Shown here one piece after another: positions 23,530-34,397 of a stretch of 64,000 nucleotides of DNA. Source of the stretch: Hofstenia miamia. Lineage: Eukaryota > Xenacoelomorpha > Acoela. The DNA is taken from assembly GCA_004352715.1 (NCBI GenBank), contig SCFE01000011.1, forward strand, positions 2,018,017 through 2,082,016, in the 5' to 3' direction. The notes under the pieces are model-generated. The model was not told the origin of the DNA. It ran no database searches and saw nothing but the letters and a program-made list of their open reading frames with translations. The position numbers and the translations under genes are program-made. Each line of letters begins with the position of its first letter. Within the stretch, counting starts at the first letter, position 1.

Positions 23530-24540
23530 AATAAAACAGTATACATTAGGGGATGGTAATACACCTCATGCATTTGAAACATACATCCAACATTGAGCAC
23601 CTACACAAACATTCACTCAAACATTGATTATAGTATCATATATTGTAGATATTAATTTGTTTGTAGGTAATTATTTGTTTATGTTTTATTTGTTTGTCAT
23701 GCATTAGTTTGTAGATTTTTGTTACATATATTGTGCAATATATTTGCTCTGACTCTTATTCTTTAATCAATTAAATTCTACTCAAGAAAAATGGTGATAT
23801 GTCCATAAATTTATTGGAAAATCTAAAGGATTTTTGTCTGAAATAAATTATTTAAACATTAATAATATGACAGTAACAGAAAAAACTCAAATAATAAATC
23901 ATTTAAATTCAACATTCAAAGAACTTGGAAATGTCCATTCCCCACCTTATGAGAAAAAACAAAATTCTGATAATCTCAAACAATCAAAACATTTTTTTTA
24001 GACTTGCTATATTCAATGAATTAGAAAAAATTGGTAAAAAATTTGATACCAACAAACAACCACTTCTTATAATCTCCCATTTTTTATTATTAAACATTCT
24101 TTTCCTACTTTTTGATAAAATTTGTTAGTCACATTTAATCAATGCATTATTGATTGTGAATTTCCAGATGCAAAAAATTATAAACCCAATTGTATTACAC
24201 ATCCTTTTAGCAAACTCTTTGAAAAACTATTGTATGTTCAAATAAACTCATTCCTAAAATCTAAAAACATCCTATCAAATAAGCAATTTGGTATTCATGC
24301 TGGGGCATAGCACCCAGGACACAATATTATCAATCACCAACAAAATAAGTCAATATATCTTATAATAACTGCAGTTGTGTAGCATTACTAGATTTAAGTA
24401 AGGCATTCAATTCAATGAATTTCAATATCTTGCAAGACAAGCATAAAAATAATAATTATATAATTGTTAACTATATTAATTTAATCATGAACTTCTTAAA
24501 AATTAGACAGCAGCATGTAATACTAAACAGTAAAAAATGT
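23530..24540 (+). mobile_element. CR1-like RT fragment, preceded by LINE-like 3' UTR
   Basis: From about 23800 the plus strand gives CR1-like RT pieces: NYKPNCITHPFSKLFEKL (near 24177), ILSNKQFGIHAG (near 24270), CVALLDLSKAFNSMNFN (near 24375). These echo copy A's RT, so the family is the same, but the piece is frameshifted and ends near 24540. The preceding 23530-23780 resembles a LINE 3' end (ttgtaga...tttgctctgactctta...tttaatca). Confidence 0.6.
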
Positions 24541-25563
24541 TTTTTAGAGCTATGACATTGCAAAAATCCTGATTGCACTGCAAATAATACTCAGTTTAAC
24601 TTCAAACAACTTTATTTTCTTCTAAACTTTATTTTAGATCTAAAAAGTCCTTTTCAAGTTACTCTAAGGAAACCCAAGACCTGATGCTTTTTCAAGAAAC
24701 CTTAACATGAACTTTTTGTGGGGGCAGGACAATGTCAGACATTGTTTAATCAAGCAATTTTGAACTAGTCATTGCTTTAAATAAGTTCAAAGGCTTTTTC
24801 TAGATGTAAAATGTAATTTAGAAGAAAATAAATGTGGTCTGAAGTCAATCAAAGCATTATTAACTGCACAAACAACATTTTATTAATTTTAATAACATTT
24901 TTTAGTTGTATGACATTGCAAAAATGCTAATGCTCAGATCAATTGTGGACAGTTTTTATTCTCTTCTAAACTTTATTTTACTGTAGAGTCACTTGTTTTT
25001 AATTAATTGTCATTTGTATTAGTGCTAAATGCTGCCTTAATTTAGTTTGTGACGTCCCTATGACGTTTTTGATTTTTTGATTTGAGTGCAGTAATTCAAA
25101 CTTATAATTATTTATCCCCTTAATTTAGATTAATGTGTAATTGCTCTATAATTTTGCAAAGAAACTTGAGCTGCAAGTTTTGTAAATACCAAACAGGTAA
25201 TAATTCACAAATTGTTGTAAATATCTGAGATACTTGTAGTGAACACACAATAGATTTAGTCTCACTTCAATCATGTTTGCTTTTTCTAAACTTTTTATTA
25301 CTCTAACCCTTTTTAGATCTTTGAGGAATTATTTTGTAATAATAATTGTTTAAGGTTCAGTGACATTTTGGTAGTTACTCCACTGTGTTTAGGGCGCAAC
25401 ACACTCTCTACCATTTGGCAGCCCAAATTGTGGTACTGCATTAAGTTATGGCTACAGTTAGATATAGGGGAATAACAAGTTTATTTGATTGTTTCTATTT
25501 GTACATGCACTTAATTAATTACACTGTGATGATAATATACCTATGGTGTACATGAATGCATGG

Positions 25564-27224
25564 TGTAGAATCACACGGGAGCTCTGGCTACTCTAGCAGC
25601 ACTGGGAAACTCAAGAGTTTAGATCAAAGGTTGCAAAGTCTACCATAGCAGATAGTGTAGAATCACAGGGGTGATTCTAGCAAACACAAAGAATAGAATA
25701 CAGTTCAAACTTCTTCTATTTTACAATTGCCTCATTCCTTTTATACAATGCTATTGATGATATTTACAAATATGACAACAATCAGTCACAATCATGAAAA
25801 GTGCGAGATCTGGCCTATAAATAATAACAACTACCAGCTGATGCTACACGCTGCCCCAGGCCAGACTCCGCGATTTTCCATTGTGTAGATTTTTTCCTTT
25901 TAGACCAAATGACAGGGGAAGAGGTAACACCCTTGTAGCATCAAAACGTTTACCATGTAAAGAAACAGTGGCAGCAGTTCTGGATCACGTCAGTGTTACT
26001 ATGTAGGGTTTTTCTTTTTAGACCAAACGACAGGGGAAGAGGTAACACCCTCATAGCATCAAGACATTTGCTGTTTAGACTAACAGGAACGCACCAGTAT
26101 TCATCTGTGATGTTCAGAATCATGTTCACACACCAAAAGAAACAACTCAACTGTAATGTTAAGAATAACAGCAGCAGCAGTCCTGAATCACATCAGTGTT
26201 ACTATGTAGGGTTTTTCGTTTTACACCAAATGACAGGGGAAGAGGTAACACCCTTGTAGCATCAAAATGTTTACCACATAAAGAAACTGCAGCAGCAGTT
26301 CTGGATCACGTCAGGGTCACCATGTAGAATCACAGTGGTGATTCTAGCAAACACAAAGAATAGAATACCATTCAAACTTCTTCTATTTTACAATTGCCTC
26401 ATTCCTTTTATACAATGCTATTGATGATATTTACAAATATGACAACAACCAGTCACAATCATGAAAAGCACGAGATCTGGCCTATAAATAATAACAACTA
26501 CCAGCTGATGCTACAATAGAGGTGCTGATTGTGTGTCTCAAGTGTTAATTTCTAGCTCAATAAACAATTTATCTCAGAGTTCTCTTATCTCAGCTCATGT
26601 AAATAAATAATAAATAACAGGCACATAATTGCTGTGCCTGTTTATTAAACAGTTTAATTAGTTTCCAGACAAAATGACTGGTGACAGTGATCAGCATCTG
26701 ACAGTACAGAGCTGGCTTTAAACTCTGGGTTGTTACCCAACTGTCACAGAGCTACTGGACTACCAAGGTGATCTCAATAAAACTTTTCAGAAGTACATGA
26801 AGGACACCCTCATTTGCTTACTCCACAAGACTTTGTCACAACTGTGGGAATCTTGATCTACTGCAATTACAAGGGCAAATTTGGAGGATAATGTTGCTGT
26901 GGCCCTGACATCTGCATTTGCAGAGTCAAATCAAGTGACTGTCTCAGATATTTTTTACAAAAATCTGTACCTTATTACCTGAATTGTTTACAATTTCAAA
27001 GCACAGTTTCCCTTGCAAAGTTAAAATGAGCAATCACACATAAATTAAATCAAGGGGACAAATATGAACACTATCAAATTTACTACACTCAAAATTCCAA
27101 AATCAATTAAAAGAAATTGATACAAATGAGGTAACAGCAAATCAAAGAATCAAAAAAGACATAACACCATTCCAGAGGGCCAAAAATAATAAGTTCAGAA
27201 AAAGAGGGGCTGAGTGACTCTACA
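25564..27224 (+). mobile_element. LTR-like element 2, inserted in element 1
   Basis: It starts TGTAGAATCAC and ends GTGACTCTACA, giving TG...CA ends with an 11-bp imperfect inverted match. It is flanked by an exact 4-bp duplication, atgg, at 25560-25563 and 27225-27228. Without the TRIM it is about 0.8 kb. It holds an aataaa (near 26560) followed by a possible R/U5 region. From about 26653 an ATGACTGGTGACAGTG start leads into a short, stop-broken, gag-like frame. It may be a solo LTR or a deleted LTR element. Confidence 0.7.
25656..26515. mobile_element. TRIM: 860 bp, twin 193-bp LTRs
   Basis: Direct repeats 25656-25848 and 26323-26515 are equal in length and differ at only about six bases. 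Each starts TGTAGAATCAC and ends CTACA. The flanking duplication atag is exact (25652-25655 and 26516-26519). The interior has three imperfect copies of a block containing agaccaaatgacaggggaagaggtaacaccc (near 25900, 26020, 26225). No reading frame of note exists, so this is a terminal-repeat retrotransposon in miniature. Unlike its surroundings it keeps CpGs, so it is young. Confidence 0.85.
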
Positions 27225-27899
27225 ATGGGAATTACATAAGATTAAATTATTTATTTACATAGGCTGAGGAAAAAAGAGCAATTGAGATCTGGTTTATTTG
27301 AGCTAGAAATTAACAACTTGCCTTTTTTTTCTTGTCCTTGTTATCATGGAATTTGATAGTTTATTTTGTAATGGGACTCCCTCATGGAGCTTTGCCTGTG
27401 CAAGCATTGGTAGTTTGAATGCTACCCCTTGTACCAATGGAACTGTGACTCTTGTTAATGTAACTTCATCTGCCCAATCACCCCCAGTGATTACCCAAAA
27501 AAGTGCTTAATACCACTACTGCTCCACCCAATCCTTTTCTCTTTCATGACATGTCACCACCTCTAGAGCAGTAAGTGACAGAGACTGAAAGACTTAGAGA
27601 GACTCTTGCTCAGCAAACCTCTATGTCATTTAACTATGAACAATGAATTGATGCTTTACAGGCTGAGCTGTGGCAACAAGCCAATGAAGCATGGCTGAGG
27701 GAGAGATGATTACTCAACACCATCACTTCTTTAGAGCTTCAGGTTCAAAACCTTACTATGCCACCACAATCTGCACCTCTGCAACCAATTCCTTTGGAAA
27801 CTGCTCCATCTAACCTCATCTCATCACCATCTGCAAACTCTGAGTATGTAACTCAAAGGTATCTACTCTAACCACCATTACTACCCCAAGTCAGTGTCC

Positions 27900-28625
27900 T
27901 CTGAGCACAACTGTTTTGCCCCCAGCACCAGTTAATACCTCAGTTGTGCCTACCATTTCAGCATTAGTTACTCTGCAATATTCAGATGATCCTATGAGGT
28001 CTGTGACAACATGCTGGCCACAGTTCACCCAGTTGATCCTTCCTATTGAGGCAAGAGAAACCAGACATGCAAATCTATTCAACAGACACTCTGTGTTGCC
28101 AAAGTTTACAGGAAAAATCAATGAGATTTCCCAGTCATTCAATGAATGGCTGTTCCTGTTTGAGCTGACCATGAAGGAGTATAATGCCACACAAGACTAT
28201 ACAATTGCTTAGTTCCCAATGTACCTCCAAGGCCTTGCCCACAATCAGTATATGGTGCTGGACCTTGAAGTCAAGACTAACTATCAGTTGCTCATCAGTC
28301 ACTTCAAAGACCACTAGTGTGCCCCTAATATTAAACACCAATATAAGACTCTTTTGCATGATCTTTCCTTCAAAAAAGGGGAGGATGTTCAGACCTACAT
28401 CACTCAGGTCAAAAGGTTATTCCACCTAAGCAAGTTAACTCCAGAACACTCTAAACATGATTTATTCTCAAACATCTGCCAGGGATTCCCACAGAATCTT
28501 CACAGCCATCTTGAGCTAAAATGAGACCCCAAAGATGATCTTAATCTGATTATTAAGAAAGCAATTAGCATTTAGGAAGCTTAATGATGTAACTGTCAAG
28601 GACACATACCTGCTTCAACACATCA
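27900..28625 (+). pseudogene. Ty3/gypsy gag relic
   Basis: Plus strand: LPKFTGKINEISQSFNEWLF (near 28098-28157), FMEL-type helix, MYLQGLAHNQYM (near 28218), then LLHDLSFKKGEDVQTYITQV (near 28351) and FSNICQGFPQNLHSHL (near 28465). This order (FtG, WL..F, W/Y..al, L..l.q..gEsv..yi..f..L, F..GL) is that of the retrotransposon gag capsid family. Four internal stops (TAG three times, TGA once). The nucleocapsid zinc knuckle and the protease were not found; the solo LTR at 28640 interrupts the element here. Confidence 0.75.
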
Positions 28626-28639
28626 CAGACTTGCTATAA

Positions 28640-29303
28640 TGTAGAGTCACTCAGGGCCTCTTTTTTCAAACTTATCATTTTCAGCACTCTGGAATGGTGT
28701 TATGTCTTTTTGAGAATTTGATTCTTTGATTTGCTGCTACCTTATTTGTATCAATTTCTTTTAATTGATTTTGGAAAACTGCACCAGGTCTAGGGCAACA
28801 AATAGCTCTTTAATGGTGACAGCTCAAATTGTGTCCACTTTAGGTTAGGGTTACATGTAGGGAATAACATCTTTTATTCAATCTGTTTGTACATGCACTT
28901 AATTTAATACCTTGCAAATATACTATGCTGTTGGTGAACATGAATGCACAGCAATTATGTGCCTGCTATTTATTATTTATTTACATGAGGTGAGATAAGA
29001 GAACTCTGAGATAAATAGTTTATTGAGCTAGAAATTAATACTTAAGACACACAATTAGCACCTAGGCAAGTAAGGATGGCTTCAAAGATTTGGCTTCACT
29101 GTGATGCCATGTGAATTGGTCACTGCTGGAGTTCTTTTTGGAGTGGAATTTCTTTATTTATTAGGCAAAATCAGTGAACCACCAATGTATCTTCTGTTTG
29201 AATGCAGGTCACTCTCTGCTATGGTAGACTTTGCAACCTTCAAGCTAAACTCTTGAGTTACCCAGTACTGCTAGAGTAGCCAGAGCTCCCCCGTGATTCT
29301 ACA
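28640..29303 (-). mobile_element. LTR-like element 3, solo, inside the gypsy element
   Basis: The plus-strand ends are tgtagagtcac (28640) and gtgattctaca (29303). Read on the minus strand it aligns along its length with elements 1 and 2, including aataaactatttatctcagagttctc. It separates gypsy gag from RT. Flanks ataa/atat match at 3 of 4 bases, so the duplication is imperfect. Since protease and the first RT blocks are missing around it, a deletion accompanied or followed the insertion. Confidence 0.7.
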
Positions 29304-30345
29304 ATATGATGCAAGCTGTTATAAACTTTTTTAGTGTCTGAACCTGTGTAAGGCCTATTGGCAGGTCCCAATGAAGCCAGCAGATATCCTGAAGACAGCC
29401 TTCATTACTCAGTATGGCCTCTTTGAGTGGAAGTACATGGCCTGTGGGTTTTGTAACACCCCTGCTACCTTTCAATGCTATGTCACCCACATGTTAAGGA
29501 ATAGATCTAATGTACTGGAACCCTATATGGACAACATTCTCATGGCAAGTAACACATTTACAGAACATCTTTATAAATTGAACTGGATGCTTACCATCCT
29601 CTATGATGCTGGTTTGCACATAAATGGCAATAAGTGTGCCCTCATTCAACCATGAGTTACCTTCTTAGGAAGGGTCATCAAGCTGGGCCAAATTTCAATT
29701 AAAAATGATGCTAAAGACCACTTGGATCAAATTGAAACAATGTGATCCCAAAAAGATGTACAGAGGCTTATGGGCTTCTTAAACCACTATGGCACCTTTA
29801 TACCTGAGTTGGCAAACAAGATCAAACATATTTCTAACTTACTGAGACAAAGTGTTGAATTTAAGTGGACTTGGGCTGAGCAGGAAGAGCTCAACACTGT
29901 TAAGTTGGAACTCAGGAAAATCCCAAGTCTAAACACACCTGACTACTCTTGGGAATTTATTGTTGATTGTGATGCCAGTTCAGTCACCATCAGTGGCATG
30001 CTAAGCCAAGTTATTGAGGGTGTTGAAACCCCTGTACAGTATTTTAGCTGGAAACTACAGAATGCTGAACAGAACTATGGTGCCACCAAGTCCAAGATGT
30101 TAGCTTTAGTAGAAAGTCTAAAGAAGTTCCACTACTTCATTTTAGGATGTAACTTCATAATGTGAATGCACAACTTTGTGCTTGCATGGTTGAAGAAGTT
30201 CTCTGGAGACAAATATAACATCATGGTGTGATGGATAGAGTACTTTAATGATTTCCCTTTTACCATACAACACTGCCCTGAGAGACTCCACCTTAATGCA
30301 GACTATTGGACCACTCTCCATGGCTATGAATGTGATTTATGAAAG
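29304..30345 (+). pseudogene. Ty3/gypsy reverse transcriptase and RNase H relic
   Basis: Plus strand: LCKAYWQVPM (near 29345), TAFITQYGLFEWKYMACGF (near 29396), PATFQ (near 29465), catalytic box EPYMDNILMAS (near 29520) in which the second Asp of YxDD is Asn, and TFLGRVIKLG (near 29660). RNase H follows: FIVDCDASSVTISGMLSQ (near 29955), YFSWKLQNAEQNY (near 30042), and LALVESLKKFHYFILG. In-frame stops at 29653, 29743, 30163, 30229 and 30340 are all TGA. The mutated active site would block activity even without the stops. Confidence 0.85.
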
Positions 30346-31340
30346 CCTCCTGGTGGAAGATGCCTTTTGGCTTCATACCCTTGAACAAGTATGATGGCAA
30401 AGCCATCTTGCCAATCCTCATAAAGGAGGAAATCATGGTAGAAGAGATTGTGACACACAAGCAGCACAATGAGGTACTCTCTGAGATCATGAAAAGATTG
30501 AGGAATTCCAACTACCCTCTTAGCCCAGTTGCTAATCACTACTTCAATAGATACAACTGGAAAAAGAATGAAAAGGGCTTATTATACACTAGAAGCTGGA
30601 ACAACTGCCTGGCTGTCCTAGAGTATTTCCATTGCAATCTGGTCAGAAGAATCCATGAATGAGGCCATTTAGGTATCATCCAAACTGAGCAGATGTTCAA
30701 TACACACTACTTCACAATTGGCATCTGTGCCACAGTTTTAGATGTCATCAACAAGTGTGAGACCTGCTTGTTACAAGGAACTGGGCACTTCTCAGAGCAG
30801 AGAGCCAAGTTACAGAGTTGCAGAGCAGAGATGACTAACAAAGTCATCTATATGGACCTGGAGAAATTGTCCCATGATGATGAGGGATGTCAGTATATGT
30901 TAGTGCTCATTGATCATTTTAATAAATATGCCTGATTAATCCCTCTGGATAGTACCACCACTGAAGTTGTCAGAGAAAAAATAGTAAAGGAGTGGATACT
31001 CAAGCTCAGGCCTATGGAGTGCTTAATCTCAGATCAGGGCCCTCAATTTGACAATTGTCTGATAGAAATGCTTACCAAGGAATTGGAGATCCTACACAAA
31101 TTCACAACTGCTTCCACCCACAGTTGAATGTTGTTGTGGAGTGACTCAACCACACCATCATCAAGTTAATTCAGGTTGCCCTTTCCAGACTGACCAGTCA
31201 AAATTGGAAATGATTGATAGAAGCAGTAGAGAATTTTATAATACCACTGTCCACTCTACTACAAAGGTGAGTCCATTTAAAATGATGTTTGGATGTGAGA
31301 TGAGTATGCCCTTATCAATAATATACCCTGGGTACCATTA
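30339..31340 (+). pseudogene. Ty3/gypsy integrase relic
   Basis: H2C2 zinc-binding part: RIHE-stop-GHLGIIQTEQM (near 30650) then VINKCETCLLQ (near 30745). The catalytic core has the first Asp in VIYMDLEKLS (near 30848), the second in CLISDQGPQFDNC (near 31020), and the Glu in NVVVE followed by a TGA (near 31130-31142) where Arg of the usual ERxN is expected. One frameshift lies near 31125. Integrase would have inserted the cDNA. Dead copy. Confidence 0.8.
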
Positions 31341-31383
31341 GCCCACCTTAGAGAATTATGTCAACTGTATGCTGCATGAGCTG

Positions 31384-31892
31384 GAAGAAGTTCATCTCAC
31401 CATCTGCTGCAACACCAATCAATCTGTTATATGCCAGAAGCATAATTTCAACCACAAACTGTACTGCAAACCTCACAGACAGGGTGATAAAGTTTTGCAT
31501 ATTTCCCTCACCAAATTACTGATATGAATCAAGTACAAAAGCTTGCCACTAATTGGCAAGGACTGTTTACAATTGTTAAGGTGCTCAACCACCATAAGTA
31601 CTTATTTAATAATGGGAAAATTGCCCATTTCCAAAGGCTCAAAAGAGCTGTACAAGATATTGAGAATGTGGTCATCAATGCTAATAGTGAATTTATGCTA
31701 GTCAATGATGATATAAATGAATATGAGCCTTATAATAATCTAACTGAATGTGGGGAGGATGACCTCACAGAAGTTGATTTTGGTAGTAACATAATTAATA
31801 GTAACAACAGTACTGCTACCCATATTTTACCTAAACATAGAGTGAGAGAGAACTTATTTAGATCATTTAAATACCCAAGATTGGGACCTTAA
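31384..31892 (+). pseudogene. Ty3/gypsy integrase C-terminus (GPF/Y-like)
   Basis: After GDKVLHIS (near 31483) the frame shifts to NWQGLFTIVKVLNHHKYLFN (near 31552) and IAHFQRLKRAVQDIENVV. This matches the W.GPf.v...l....y.l....hv.rLK pattern of the GPF/Y module that ends gypsy integrases. An acidic, Asn-rich tail follows to the stop at 31892. Confidence 0.7.
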
Positions 31893-31949
31893 TCTTATCT
31901 CTATGTTTAGTAACCAAGATTCAATAGATAAAGTGCCAAGAATCCTCTG

Positions 31950-32520
31950 TATTTACTTTAGTTATTTTTTGATATAACAATGATTTTGTAAGAATGGCAA
32001 CAATTTGGAAGTACTTTCCTCAAAGTATGGGGTGACACATAGCTTCTAGAGATCTTTTCAGATTATCTAGCCCAAATTGTGGACCACTTAGGTTCCAGAT
32101 ACAGATACATATAAGGAAATAATAAATCTCTTGTTCTATCTACAACATATACATGCACCTATAACTGAATACACTGTGATGATATTATACCATTGGTTAG
32201 TGCAAATGCAGGGTAACTACATGCTATTATTTAGTGAGCTGAAAGATAACAATGAAAATGAGATGTTTATTACTGTTTGAGATAGATAATAAATTTTGAG
32301 ACATCTAGGGTAGCACTTTGGCTGGGAGCCATATGAATTGGTCATCTTGGATTTTACCTAAAAAGTAGTAGTTACTTGGATGAATTACTGATGTTTGTTT
32401 TAATAATTCTATATACTGGAATTGGGGCTGTTTTTATGAGGTTGCTCTTTCAACCTTCTGCAGAGTCAATTAGTTAGCTAGTGTAATTATAATTCCAGCC
32501 CATGATTCTAAACTAATTTA
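31950..32520 (-). mobile_element. LTR-like element 4, diverged copy
   Basis: The plus-strand order tctagcccaaattgtggacc (32065), acatgcacct...cactgtgatgatattatacc (32150-32195), gccatatgaattggtcat (32328), and gcagagtcaatt...ccagcccatgattcta (32460-32510) follows the same order as element 3. It is more diverged than the other copies. Its last 150 bp form the start of the duplicated contig segment. Confidence 0.5.
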
Positions 32521-34396
32521 TCTTCTAATTCTTTATATAAACTATGTAAATTTCTCATTTCTGCTGACCTTAGAAATTTTCACCAATTTTGTGTAATGTG
32601 CAAGGGGTGAAGAAGGTAAGGTAGTATGTTTACAACTTACTTGGATTTGACCTATCATTACACAGAATTTGAGCCCATACTTATCAGGTTTTCCAGACAT
32701 ATATGTGTTTAGCAAGCACTGGGTCTTTAGAGGTAAGAGTTGCTCATCAATTGTCAATCTCATTTCAGGCTTATATTTTGAAGCACAATTGCTCTGGAAC
32801 ATTTCAAACAATTCAGAGATATGTGCAAATTTGTTTTCAATGAGCCTCACTATCCTTGTAGATTTGATATAAAGTGAAGATGATGTAGCACTTCTTTGAA
32901 TCTATTCCTTGACATGGTTTGGATGGCAATTACCATAAATACTACATGCATATTGCAAAGAAATGAATTTTTCACATTGTAAATTCCAATTATCACTTTC
33001 AGTTTGAGCTTGTGCAGTTGTACAATGATGAACATGATGAATCATGCTCTTGTCAATAATACACTCTTTATATATGATCAAATAATATTGTTGATTATTC
33101 CAGGTGTGGCACAAAATATATTAGATGCTGGTAATTGACCTGCCAATGGATCAGAATGTAGTAATTTAGTCCAATGGGTACCATCTTTAACAACAAATTG
33201 TTCACTGGAGGGAGATAAAGTAAGTCTACTATTGTCTTCCAATAATAGATCAGATTGGTCCGAATCATATGACCATTTGGTATGATCAGCTTCAAAGTCA
33301 TTCCCTTCATTATCACTGTCTAAATCAGTACCAGATTCATCAGAAGGCAAGTTTTGCAAAATCAAAGATGACTAAACCATGATTGTTTGTGATTTCTTTG
33401 GTTCATGCACAAACTTCTAAAATAGTGCAAGATGCAAATAAATGAATTCAAATGGTTTATGGCATTTTTTAATTTTATTACCACAATTGAATGCTGCAAA
33501 TTTAAAAATTTGTCAAATTTTAAATTTCATTACTACAATTGAATGCTGCAGCTGTACAAATAAGATTGAAATAGCTTTCCTTGACATTCTCTGACAATGG
33601 CATAGAAATCTGCTTTGTTGTAAGCAAACAAAATCTTCAAAAAATAATGAAATCTTATGTATATGTAAAATCTAATTATAATTGAAATAATTTAGCAATG
33701 CAAAACTGGTGTGAAAATTACTATTGGATCATATTTGATACCACTATCACTATAATTATCACTATAATTTAATTCAATAATTTTTTATGATATCATTAGA
33801 ATTATGAAGCATACTCTCATGTAAAAGATTCACTCATTTTACAACTCGATAGAAATATTTTGGAGAAGATTTAAATTTCTGTTAATTCTTAAGAGTGAAC
33901 TTTTTCTAAGACATCTAGCTACATATTTGAGTTCCAAAATGGAAACCATCTAGATCTATAAATTTAAAGAAATTTCTGCAAATCCCAATGATATCCAAAT
34001 TATCTAATCATTGTGATTAACTTTACAATTTTACAGAAGCCTCAATAATAATCATTTTCAAAATGTCATGATGCTATTTCTATTCATTACATAAAATTTG
34101 AAACATCAATTTTTCCAATTACTTGAATTGATATATAAGCTAACTTGTGATTCTTAATTTTTTTCTATCAATAACACTTAAAGGTTTTCATGTACTTTAC
34201 AACAGCTATATGTATTATAGTGAGTTTCTAAGCCAAAATATAAAATTAAAATATTCTAAGCACTTAATACATGCTTACTAATGATAAGAAAAGTGGTATT
34301 TCATGCGAAGTCTGGAGCTATTGATTTCAATAAATTTCTACCAATCCTAAAACTTTTCATTTTTTCAAGCAAAATATTATGACAGATTTTATGAAA
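32368..34396. other. Contig-end segment repeated at 34398-36426
   Basis: This ~2.03-kb segment reappears exactly (offset 2030) immediately after a single N at 34397. Every open frame in it is identical in both copies. The left contig ends and the right contig starts with it, so it is most likely an unmerged overlap of one genomic copy. It is not a tandem duplication. Confidence 0.85.
32542..33400 (-). pseudogene. piggyBac-type transposase relic, N-terminal half
   Basis: Minus strand: an acidic N-terminus MILQNLPSDESGTDLDSDNE (33365), then MSRNRFKEVLHHLHF (near 32920) and, after a frameshift, KYKPEMRLTIDEQLLPLKTQ (near 32770) and NTYMSGKPDKYGLKF (near 32700). This is the piggyBac order (RF..il..l.F; y.pg..ltvDE.l..f.gr...; ym..KP.KyG.K). 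The first catalytic Asp, in TIDEQL, is kept. The later part of the catalytic domain and the terminal repeats were not found. Confidence 0.8.
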
Positions 34397-34397
34397 N

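Larger units (their letters stand above)
24982..27340 (-). mobile_element. LTR-like element 1 (outermost host of a nest)
   Basis: Bases 24982-25563 start tgtagagtcac. With 27225-~27340 they form one minus-oriented copy: the joined sequence gtgtacatgaatgc|atgg|gaattacat...ttatttacat...gagctagaaattaac aligns with the uninterrupted copy at 28640-29303. It was split by element 2. The far (5') end is not defined. Confidence 0.6.

Noticed and set aside
25870-26300. Possible CRISPR-like or satellite array (repeated agaccaaa...acaggggaagaggtaaca blocks)
   Set aside because: Only three imperfect copies at unequal spacing inside a TRIM in an animal genome; ordinary internal repeats.
29304-31550. TGA read as an amino acid (alternative code or selenoprotein) in the gypsy pol
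   Set aside because: The host genes GCLC and PAR-6 use the standard code, frameshifts are also present, and CGA/TGG decay in CpG-poor sequence explains the TGAs.
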